DNA of 10,863 bases from the NCBI GenBank assembly GCA_934462775.1, contig CAKSIR010000079.1:1-10863 (forward strand), written 5' to 3'. Origin of the DNA: an uncultured Ruminiclostridium sp. (GTDB taxonomy: Bacteria; Bacillota; Clostridia; Oscillospirales; Ruminococcaceae). A program made the translations under genes and the position numbers. Position 1 is the first letter of the stretch. The number at the start of each line of letters is the position of its first letter. The notes below the pieces were generated by a model. It did not search any database. It saw only the letters and a list, made by a program, of their open reading frames with translations, and had not been told where the DNA came from. Positions 1-6,148 of the stretch are shown here, piece after piece.

Positions 1-294
1 GATTTCGTGGGGGATCTATGTATTTTGACATACTAATGATTATAATACCATATTTCGGGAGAAAATACAATATGGAATGGGGGGGAGTGTAACAGATTGT
101 TGGTTTGTCAATGATACGTTACAATTTTTTGAAAACCGCGACATTAAGACTGAATGCAGGTTCGTGACTGATGTCTTGCTTACACTAAGTCCATGATTTA
201 GTTTAAAGACAGATTCGCCGCATAACACCATTTGAGGATGGTCACAATTATTCTCTTCTCTGAATTTATCCGCTGAAAGATATCGTTGAAACAA
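1..294. other. No recognisable gene; AT-rich flank
   Basis: I see no convincing gene in these bases. Short open frames exist on the minus strand but have no ribosome site or recognisable family, and their composition is that of random AT-rich DNA. A TTGACA at 25-30 and a TATAAT at 41-46 are separated by only 10 bases, so they do not form a normal sigma-A promoter. The stretch lies beyond the terminator of the minus-strand operon and is probably spacer between that operon and whatever lies to the left. Confidence 0.5.
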
Positions 295-323
295 AAAAGC
301 AGCGAATTATCTCCGCTGCTTTT
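295..323 (-). terminator. Rho-independent terminator of the restriction-modification operon
   Basis: A perfect 10-bp inverted repeat (AAAAGCAGCG at 295-304 and CGCTGCTTTT at 314-323) encloses a 9-base loop. Read on the minus strand the stem ends in a run of six T residues, the usual form of an intrinsic terminator. On the plus strand the run is only four T before a C, so the minus orientation is favoured. It follows directly after the stop of the small open frame 466-323 and about 190 bases after the last methyltransferase gene, which makes it the natural end of the minus-strand operon. Confidence 0.75.
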
Positions 324-466
324 CACCGCGTATCTTTTAACTGCGTTGGGTGATTTCTCCAAGATTGCACTATTTTGCTGAATCTTTGACATTGCCTTTT
401 TATATATTTACACCTATCAGTGTTTGACTCGTTCGATGCATCTTCCTCAAACTGATCAGAAATCAT
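323..466 (-). CDS. Possible small protein, 47 aa, unknown function
   Basis: This short open frame lies 48 bases downstream of the second methyltransferase and ends exactly at the foot of the operon terminator. Its ATG (466-464) is preceded by AAGGA with 8 bases of spacing, a good ribosome site. The product would be 47 residues, hydrophilic and highly charged: acidic in the first 17 residues (QFEEDASNE), then basic with two cysteines (CKYIKRQC) and a basic tail. There is no signal peptide or membrane segment. I do not recognise the family. Position and ribosome site argue for a real gene. The short length and the lack of any known homologue argue against, and it could equally be 3' untranslated sequence. 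Confidence 0.35.
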   Translation of the reverse strand: MISDQFEEDASNESNTDRCKYIKRQCQRFSKIVQSWRNHPTQLKDTR

Positions 467-514
467 AGCAAGTTTCCTTCTTCACTTTTAAATCTGCAAG
501 CAAAAGTAACTAAA

Positions 515-1264
515 TCACTTTCTAAATACAAATAGATATTCATGTGCAATCAGAAGAAAATTGTATTTCACGCTGTTGGTTTTCCAATAACCGGTTGCCT
601 TACAGTTGTGCTGCTCTTTGATGATAAGCTCTTTGAGCGTAAAACCTACGTCTTGAAAAATCTTCATGACATCAAAGCTCATGGGGATCATGCAGCCCTT
701 TTGACGGGTATCGCCCATGAGAATAGCACAAAACTTACCCTTTTTCAAAACTCGGTAACTTTCTTCAGCAACAGGCTTCATCTGTTCTAGGAAGTCTTTG
801 ACATTGAGTTGAGATAAATCACCATCAATCCCGTCGCTATACTTGATTATATCAGCGTATGGCGGGTGAGTGCAGATAAGATCTATGCTATCATCAGGTA
901 TGCTATCAAGGCATCGAGCGTCACCTTTGTTAATATACACCTTTCCTTTGGCAGGTTCATAGTCGAAATCTGTCTTTTCACGGCAGCGTTCAAGAGCAAC
1001 ATCGTTTATATCAATGCCGATAATATCACGATTAAGTAGCTTTGCTTCAACAAGCGTTGTGCCGCCTCCGGCAAACTGGTCGAGAACTAAATCGCCCTCT
1101 TGAGAGTATCGAAGAATGATGTTTCTTGGTATATACGGCGACCAGTTTCCTCGCCATTTTGCGTCATGGGTAGCCCAATCGCCTCGCTTTGGGAATGACC
1201 AGTGGGTGGTCATTTCAAGTTCGAAATCATCGGGCTGCCATTTGGTTATTTTTTTAAGTGGCAT
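515..1264 (-). CDS. Site-specific DNA methyltransferase (N4-cytosine/N6-adenine type)
   Basis: A 249-residue S-adenosylmethionine-dependent DNA methyltransferase. The AdoMet-binding motif I is D62-QFAGGGTT-L with the following acidic strand GIDIN at 83-87. The catalytic motif IV is T132-HPPY-A, of the (D/N/S)PPY type but with His in the first position, which I recall as usual for this subfamily. The N-terminal WSFPKRGDWATHDAKWRGN stretch and the C-terminal KEQHNCKATGYW stretch also fit it. Motif I precedes motif IV, unlike the beta-class DpnA enzyme that normally accompanies DpnM and DpnII, so this is not a simple dpnA equivalent. The base modified and the site recognised cannot be read from sequence. 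The ATG is 2 bases past the DUF4236 stop, with an AGG inside that gene's last codons, so translation is probably coupled. Confidence 0.9.
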   Translation of the reverse strand: MPLKKITKWQPDDFELEMTTHWSFPKRGDWATHDAKWRGNWSPYIPRNIILRYSQEGDLVLDQFAGGGTTLVEAKLLNRDIIGIDINDVALERCREKTDFDYEPAKGKVYINKGDARCLDSIPDDSIDLICTHPPYADIIKYSDGIDGDLSQLNVKDFLEQMKPVAEESYRVLKKGKFCAILMGDTRQKGCMIPMSFDVMKIFQDVGFTLKELIIKEQHNCKATGYWKTNSVKYNFLLIAHEYLFVFRK

Positions 1265-1266
1265 AT

Positions 1267-2400
1267 TTACCTATCTAACATAATTCTATCAACAGATTTA
1301 AATCCAGCCGTTTTTGCAAATTTCATTTTCATTTCAAATGTACTTACAAAATCGGAAGCATCAATCCTATCAAAATTTATATTTTCAAAGCCATCTCGAT
1401 TAAATAAAACCGAAAGAATTGTAGCATCTGTTTTATACCCTGTTGATGTATCTAATATTTCATCTACTGCGTGTACCAATACACTTTTAACAGGTAATAA
1501 AGAAAACATTTCTCTTGCAAGCCTAATTGCGCAACTACATACATAATCTTGTGTAATATCATAATACATGGTTTTAGACATAGCTTTTTCAGATAATTTT
1601 CCTGTTTTCGTTAAGCTTAAATTGTTGTTTGGCACAACTTCTTTTGATTTTACTTTAAATTCAATTTCAATATAAGACGCATTGTCAGTTCCAAATTCAA
1701 AATCACTACCATAGTCGGAGAAATCTTCAAAGGGATTTACTTCGTTTATCGCTTCCAAGTATGCATCAATATTGCCATTTATAATTAATTCTGCAAACTC
1801 GTGTTCTGATATCCAATTTTGATAATCTTCTTCATCCTTGTTATGCGAAATTGAAATATCATCATATAATTTTTTCTTTCTTTTTTCGCCTTTTTTCTTA
1901 AATATTTTTTCAAGTAGTGTAGGAGTAAATGAGTTGTATAGATTTGTAGCGTTTAATTCTTTTGGTCCAATATTGCCAAGTTCAAAAGGTGGTAGTTGAT
2001 TATAAATGCTATTCCAGTTTACCTCCGGCTCACATTCTTTGTGTACACTTCTTATCACATCAAGATAATTTTCAAATTCTTCAACTTTTAGTCTATTCAA
2101 CTGTAATTCATTTTGTTTTTGTTGTTCTAAAAGTGCTTTTTGTCTTTGAATTTCTTGCTTTCTTTGATAAGCAGACGAATTATAGGAACGCTTACTTGTA
2201 CTACGACGCTTTGCTCCACCTGAGGATATAGAATACGACATTCCTGTTCCTGGTATGCCTACTGTTGTTGTTCTTCTACCTCTGCTATTTACAGAATATC
2301 TGAACCCTTTGCCACCAACGCTTAAACCTATTCCAGAACCGCTAAGATTCATTCTTACGCCTTTGCAAATTTTAATACTTTTTCTAAACCGTAATCCCAT
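1267..2400 (-). CDS. DUF4236 domain protein, unknown function
   Basis: The first 57 residues are a DUF4236 domain: MGLRFRKSIKI at the start, then NLSGSGIGLSVGGKG and VGIPGTGMSYS, the family's Gly/Ser-rich beta signature. Residues 62-120 are basic and Gln/Glu-rich (a likely helical or coiled-coil linker). The rest (to 377) is a mixed domain with a YYDITQDYVCSCAIRLAREMF segment around 285-305. There is no signal peptide, membrane segment or catalytic motif I can name. The ATG has AGAGGA 5 bases upstream and follows the endonuclease stop by 11 bases, so it is co-transcribed with the restriction-modification genes. DUF4236 has no established role that I know of. Its place inside a GATC operon between the nuclease and the second methyltransferase suggests, by inference only, a defence-linked accessory role. 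Confidence 0.88.
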   Translation of the reverse strand: MGLRFRKSIKICKGVRMNLSGSGIGLSVGGKGFRYSVNSRGRRTTTVGIPGTGMSYSISSGGAKRRSTSKRSYNSSAYQRKQEIQRQKALLEQQKQNELQLNRLKVEEFENYLDVIRSVHKECEPEVNWNSIYNQLPPFELGNIGPKELNATNLYNSFTPTLLEKIFKKKGEKRKKKLYDDISISHNKDEEDYQNWISEHEFAELIINGNIDAYLEAINEVNPFEDFSDYGSDFEFGTDNASYIEIEFKVKSKEVVPNNNLSLTKTGKLSEKAMSKTMYYDITQDYVCSCAIRLAREMFSLLPVKSVLVHAVDEILDTSTGYKTDATILSVLFNRDGFENINFDRIDASDFVSTFEMKMKFAKTAGFKSVDRIMLDR

Positions 2401-2411
2401 AACAATCCTCT

Positions 2412-3272
2412 CTATTTAATTTCTTTTTCAACTATACCATTCTCCAAATCATCAATGGAGTAAATGTGTTCCATAACATCAAAAGTTTCTTCTAGGTTAT
2501 GTCTTGCGCTTGTCCAGCCTGAACCATCAGTAAACCATACAAACTCAAAGCCGTCAATAGTAGCAACTTCCTGCGCAATTTGCTTGTAACTTCGTGCTGT
2601 TTCATTTAGCTTTGAGCCGCCACTTGTGTAGAAATTCGTTTCAATGCCATAAATACAATTGTCAGTCTTGATAATGAAGTCAAATCTCTTTTCAGCTTTG
2701 CCGCTGTTAGAGATCGCCGAGAGGTCAATATCCCATAGTGCTGTTATTTCGTGGATATACATTTCCTTAAAATAGGTCTTGCCTTTAACAAATCCAGCCT
2801 TAACTATAAAGCTCTCGACCAAATCTTCCATCAGATGACCGCCGCGATTTTTGCGACCGTTTGAGTCTAAACCAGTTTCAACACCGGTAACATAATCAAC
2901 GAGAGTATGAATTATATGGTTCTCGAGCAGTTCAAACAACCCGGTTTTACGCATAAATACTGCGTACTGTTCCGGAGAGTAGTTAGCCTTCTTGAAATCA
3001 TACGAAAACTCACCATCGCCGTCAATAGCGTAGATCTCGTTTGCCCTTACTGCGAGCAGAATAGGAATACATTTCAGCGTTTCAGGATATTTCGCAATAA
3101 TATTTTTGAAATCATCCTCTACATTTTTTGAGCCGATGAGGGAGTTGAGGATATTAAGTTCAACCTTGATTTCATTGACATTGCGGTACACCTTGTCAAA
3201 GTCTATGTAGTAGTCATAGCTTGCAATGCTTTTATGAAACTTTGATAACCAATCTGTAAAATTACGTTTCAT
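2412..3272 (-). CDS. dpnB: Stand-alone DpnII endonuclease from an internal start (alternative product)
   Basis: Inside the fused frame an ATG at 3272-3270 opens a 286-residue protein that matches DpnII almost end to end, starting MKRNFTDWLSKF and reading through KVYRNVNEIKVELNILNSLIGSKN. DpnII of Streptococcus is about 288 residues and begins in the same way, so this Met is the ancestral start. It keeps an AAGGAG ribosome site 9 bases upstream (see 3282-3287). The product would cut unmethylated GATC and leave 5'-GATC ends. Whether it is made separately, besides the fusion, is inference from the retained start signals. Confidence 0.6.
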   Translation of the reverse strand: MKRNFTDWLSKFHKSIASYDYYIDFDKVYRNVNEIKVELNILNSLIGSKNVEDDFKNIIAKYPETLKCIPILLAVRANEIYAIDGDGEFSYDFKKANYSPEQYAVFMRKTGLFELLENHIIHTLVDYVTGVETGLDSNGRKNRGGHLMEDLVESFIVKAGFVKGKTYFKEMYIHEITALWDIDLSAISNSGKAEKRFDFIIKTDNCIYGIETNFYTSGGSKLNETARSYKQIAQEVATIDGFEFVWFTDGSGWTSARHNLEETFDVMEHIYSIDDLENGIVEKEIK

Positions 3273-4340
3273 GATTAAGCGCTCCTTAAGATTAGTGTAA
3301 ATGTTGTTTATATCATTTTGTAAACAATATTTTATTATTTCAATAAAATCATGAATATTCGAAAAATAATTCGGATACGCTTTTTTTAGCGCTTCAAAAG
3401 AAGTTGCTCTTACGAGCACCACATTATTGTCGCTATTTAATTCTAATGAATGATATTTTTCGTTAGCTTCGTCAACTTTACTTGGTTGATACTTGGATAT
3501 TACTAGTTTGTTTAATTTGTGCTCTAAACACAGAAGAAAATATGATTCGTCATCTTTATTCGAGCCCTGCATATCTGTTATCACTTGCACAGCGTTTAAA
3601 AAGTCCAAATAATTATATTGGGCATTTAACGATTCAATCTCATGTATTATTTCGTCTATATCATTGGGAGTACCGAAGACCAGAGGCTGTTGTTCGATAT
3701 ATGCAAATAAAGATGATATTAGGGCAAAGAATCTATTAATATCTTTTGAGCCTTGACCTGCTTTCAAATTTTGTTTTAAATAGATTCCCATCGTTTCTAC
3801 TGCAGTTGCCCAAATGTGTTGAAGATGGGTGCGAATTTGTATTTCAATTAGCATACCATCATATTCACTTTTTTCACTATGATACTTGTATATCAAGTGC
3901 ACACCTCTATATCCACTATTTTGAGGCTGTTTTATATAATCAAATTCTTTTTTTAACTCATGCTTAATACTTGAATTTTTGTATTTTTCTGAATATTCAT
4001 ATACTTTTTCAACTGAATTGGTAATTAATCTACATCCCCCAAAATCTTGCATTCTAGATAAACTCATATCTGGAAATCTTTTCATTTTTTCGATTATAGA
4101 ATCTAATCTTTTTAGTCGTTCAGCTACTATGCAGTAATTATCATTAGAGGAATTTTTTTTCAAATGCTTAAATATATAATACAGAGGATAAGCATGAGCT
4201 TCACGCCAATTGTTTACAATTTTAACAGCTTCGTTATATTCATAACTATTATCATCAAACTCAGTTATTTGTTTTCCCGCTTTTTCGATTTGTTTTTTCG
4301 AATAATTAACAGTTGTCCAATTAGGTTTTGGAATTCCCAT
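2412..4340 (-). CDS. RelA/SpoT synthetase domain fused to DpnII-type GATC restriction endonuclease
   Basis: One uninterrupted 642-codon frame joins two families. Residues ~45-195 carry RelA/SpoT pyrophosphokinase motifs: R75-x-K77 and S81-IIEK, M97-QDFGGCR-L (metal-binding D99), a GYRGVH segment around 143-148 (purine-stacking Tyr144) and IEIQIRT with E166, then ATAVE (E182). None of the key synthetase residues looks lost, and no HD hydrolase domain is present. Residues ~200-356 resemble the helical C-terminal part of stand-alone members. Residues 357-642 are a complete DpnII/MboI endonuclease: KNVEDDF, LVDYVTGVETGLDSNGRKNR, IDLSAISN, KRFDFIIK (D554), GIETNFY (E567), SGGSKLNETARSYK. I chose the ATG at 4340, 6 bases after GAGGTG, over a GTG at 4349 that lies in the ribosome site. 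It starts 10 bases after the dam stop. DpnII proteins are normally ~288 residues without this N-terminus. Confidence 0.92.
   Translation of the reverse strand: MGIPKPNWTTVNYSKKQIEKAGKQITEFDDNSYEYNEAVKIVNNWREAHAYPLYYIFKHLKKNSSNDNYCIVAERLKRLDSIIEKMKRFPDMSLSRMQDFGGCRLITNSVEKVYEYSEKYKNSSIKHELKKEFDYIKQPQNSGYRGVHLIYKYHSEKSEYDGMLIEIQIRTHLQHIWATAVETMGIYLKQNLKAGQGSKDINRFFALISSLFAYIEQQPLVFGTPNDIDEIIHEIESLNAQYNYLDFLNAVQVITDMQGSNKDDESYFLLCLEHKLNKLVISKYQPSKVDEANEKYHSLELNSDNNVVLVRATSFEALKKAYPNYFSNIHDFIEIIKYCLQNDINNIYTNLKERLIMKRNFTDWLSKFHKSIASYDYYIDFDKVYRNVNEIKVELNILNSLIGSKNVEDDFKNIIAKYPETLKCIPILLAVRANEIYAIDGDGEFSYDFKKANYSPEQYAVFMRKTGLFELLENHIIHTLVDYVTGVETGLDSNGRKNRGGHLMEDLVESFIVKAGFVKGKTYFKEMYIHEITALWDIDLSAISNSGKAEKRFDFIIKTDNCIYGIETNFYTSGGSKLNETARSYKQIAQEVATIDGFEFVWFTDGSGWTSARHNLEETFDVMEHIYSIDDLENGIVEKEIK
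3282..3287 (-). promoter_or_regulatory. Internal Shine-Dalgarno AAGGAG for DpnII start
   Basis: On the minus strand AAGGAG is followed after 9 bases by the ATG at 3272. It lies within codons for Leu-Lys-Glu-Arg (CTT AAG GAG CGC) of the fused protein. It is one of the best ribosome sites in the operon and sits exactly where the DpnII family starts, so it is unlikely to be chance. It would allow free endonuclease to be made from the same message as the fusion. Confidence 0.65.
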
Positions 4341-4350
4341 GTGATTCACC

Positions 4351-5238
4351 TCAACAATTACAAATCAAAAGTTCATTCACATTACCCCTGCCCGAAGCCT
4401 TGCTGTTTATCATACGCTTTGCAGAAACACGCATAATCGTATAGCTTGAATACAGGTCATCAAAAAAGCTGTCGCTTTCATCGCTGTTCTTAGGGTCTGA
4501 GTTGCTGACGACCACCCTTGCACCCCTTGCCGATATTTCATCAACAAACTTGCCCAGTTCAATCTGCTGTTTATCGCCAAACTCATTCTCTGAATAAGAA
4601 GTGAATGAGGCTGTTGCGGTAAGTGGGCGATAGGGAGGGTCAATATAAACAAAGGTATTCTCGTCAATATAATTGGCACATTCGCTGTAATCTCCGCATT
4701 TTATCTGAACATTCTTAAGAAGTTTACTGATAAATTGTAAGTTTTCAGCATCGCAGATAGTCGGATTTTTATATGCGCCCATAGGGACATTGAAAAGTCC
4801 CTTGCTGTTTACACGATACAAGCCGTTGAAACAGGTCTTGTTAAGGAAAATGAACAACGCCGCTTTTTCAAGGTTAATCTGCTCATCACCATTTACTTTT
4901 AAATCGTTAAAACGCTCACGCTTAGCAAGATACATAGTTTTGCGGTCGTCATTGTTATTCACCCAGAAACTTTCCTGCATTTCAGAAAGCATTTCTATAA
5001 GCTCGTCAACATTATTTTTTATCTGTGAATATGTATTTGCAAGCTCGGCATTTATATCGTTTATCAGTACTTCCTTTGGCTGAAAGTTCGCAAGCACATC
5101 AAGTAGTACCGCACCGCCGCCGACAAATGGTTCGCAGTATTTATCTATTATTTCGGGGTATTTTGTCCGAATTTCATTAAGTAACTGGCTTTTTCCGCCC
5201 GCCCATTTAATAAACGGCTTGACTGTTGTATATTTCAT
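4351..5238 (-). CDS. dpnM: DNA adenine methyltransferase, Dam/DpnM type (GATC)
   Basis: A 295-residue alpha-class (D12) N6-adenine methyltransferase. Motif X is F9-IKWAGGK-SQLL, motif I is E36-PFVGGGAVLLD, the family-typical NKTCFNGLYRVNSKGLFNVPMG segment covers ~133-154, and the catalytic motif IV is D200-PPY-203. C-terminal NVNELLICN is also standard. Together with the DpnII nuclease domain next to it, the target is almost certainly the adenine of GATC, protecting the host from that nuclease. The ATG at 5238 is chosen because GGAG lies 8 bases upstream. An in-frame GTG at 5247 overlaps that ribosome site. It is the first gene of the operon, behind the promoter at 5280-5308, an order that gives methylation before restriction. 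Confidence 0.95.
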   Translation of the reverse strand: MKYTTVKPFIKWAGGKSQLLNEIRTKYPEIIDKYCEPFVGGGAVLLDVLANFQPKEVLINDINAELANTYSQIKNNVDELIEMLSEMQESFWVNNNDDRKTMYLAKRERFNDLKVNGDEQINLEKAALFIFLNKTCFNGLYRVNSKGLFNVPMGAYKNPTICDAENLQFISKLLKNVQIKCGDYSECANYIDENTFVYIDPPYRPLTATASFTSYSENEFGDKQQIELGKFVDEISARGARVVVSNSDPKNSDESDSFFDDLYSSYTIMRVSAKRMINSKASGRGNVNELLICNC

Positions 5239-5279
5239 AAACACCACTCCGGAACGAAAATTATTTTTATTTGATTATA

Positions 5280-5308
5280 ATTATACCACGTACTTTGGAA
5301 TATTTCAA
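5280..5308 (-). promoter_or_regulatory. dpnMp: Sigma-A promoter of the dam-endonuclease operon
   Basis: On the minus strand TTGAAA (5308-5303) is followed after exactly 17 bases by TATAAT (5285-5280), with TGG just before it as an extended -10. Transcription should start near 5273, giving a leader of about 35 bases before the dam ATG. A second TATAAT lies immediately downstream (5279-5274). No other strong promoter is seen before the four following genes, so this probably drives the whole operon. Confidence 0.8.
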
Positions 5309-5569
5309 CAAATTATTTCCTTATACATATGATTTTCTAAGCAAACATCTTTGGCTTATCTATATGCTCAATTATATCACTCTAACAGTCCCAATTTCAG
5401 TACAATTAACTTTCCTACTCACTTTTTTCTCAGCACAACATCAGATAGAATAACATTTTTCGTCTATACCTCTTCACCATTCCGTGTAACATTGAAACAC
5501 ACCTTAAATTTGTTGATAATGTTTGTTTTGCATTGAAATTGCAACGAGCTAATGCCCCTAATGCCGTAT
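5309..5569. other. Intergenic, no gene seen
   Basis: AT-rich sequence between the dam promoter and the transposase relic. The open frames here (plus strand around 5271-5536, minus strand around 5464-5658) lack ribosome sites and recognisable families. Part of it may be the unrecognisable upstream portion of the decayed IS256-type element, but I cannot align it. Confidence 0.45.
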
Positions 5570-5952
5570 TTTAACATCAAGTCAAATAAGAAATATCCGA
5601 ATATCATCAAATCCCTAGATAAAAACCTGTCAGAGCTGACTACTTCCTTTGAGTACACGCAAGGAATCAGAAAGATAATTTATACAACGAATGCAGTTGA
5701 AAGCTACCACTGAATGGTCAGAAAATTCACTAAATCCAAGTCGATTTTTCCGACTGATAATTCCATTCGCAAAGTCATTTATATGAGCGTGAAAGAAATT
5801 CCAAAGAAGTGGACTTTGCCTGTCCGTGACCGGGGCTTGCTTACTCGCAATTTGCAATTTTCTTTGAGGACAGGTTTGCGGGCTGGCGGCTGTCGAAGGT
5901 TTCACCCCCAAACTCTCGAGGTTTATCCGCTTTAGAAATATCCCGTGAATAA
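5570..5952 (+). pseudogene. IS256-family transposase, C-terminal relic
   Basis: Translating 5570-5841 and then shifting frame gives the C-terminal end of an IS256-type (mutator) transposase: KKYPNIIKSLDKNLSELTT, EYTQGIRKIIYTTNAVESYH, VRKFTKSKSIFPTDNSIRK, KKWTLPVRD-GL, then YSQFAIFFEDRFAGWRLSKV. Three kinds of damage are visible. A TGA at 5711-5713 stands where the family has Arg (one C-to-T change). The usual Trp of the VRDWG motif is CGG (Arg) at 5831. A one-base loss near 5839-5841 shifts the last 36 codons, which end at TAA 5950-5952. The catalytic DDE region upstream is absent. It is a dead fragment and not capable of transposition. A TTTACACGG sequence near 6082 might be an old terminal repeat, but this is weak. 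Confidence 0.85.
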
Positions 5953-6148
5953 TGAGAAAAGCAGCAACATTTCTGTCACTGCTCCTCATCGCTTTATTCC
6001 GCGAGCTACGTTGGATCGCTCCTCAGCGTTGCCCTCTTTGGCTGCATTTTTAGTATGGACCGAATTTTGGCGATTATTGCGTTTACACGGTTTGATTTTC
6101 AGAACCCGATTTCTTATGCAACTGAACATATTATTTCCAACGACTTTA
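5953..6148. other. Degenerate DNA between transposase relic and LRR gene
   Basis: No gene is recognised. The right part (about 6141-6170, read on the minus strand) resembles the first codons of the LRR gene family (start codon, then codons like SKKKLI), so it is the stub of a downstream tandem paralogue. The left part is of unknown origin and may include the right end of the IS256-type element. Loss of the downstream paralogue and arrival of the element may be connected. Confidence 0.5.

Noticed and set aside
25-46. TTGACA and TATAAT near the left edge as a promoter
   Set aside because: The spacer is only 10 bases; a sigma-A promoter needs about 16 to 18. No gene follows on the plus strand.
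542-790. Plus-strand open frame of 82 residues
   Set aside because: It is the antisense shadow of the second methyltransferase, whose catalytic motifs are unmistakable on the minus strand.
4341-4349. GTG at 4349 as the start of the fused synthetase-nuclease
   Set aside because: The GTG lies within the GAGGTG ribosome site that fits the ATG at 4340 with 6 bases of spacing.
5239-5247. GTG at 5247 as the start of the dam gene
   Set aside because: It overlaps the GGAG ribosome site. The ATG at 5238 has 8 bases of spacing and gives the usual short N-terminus before the FIKWAGGK motif.
5630-5989. Minus-strand open frame of 119 residues
   Set aside because: It is antisense to the IS256 transposase relic, which is clearly recognisable on the plus strand.
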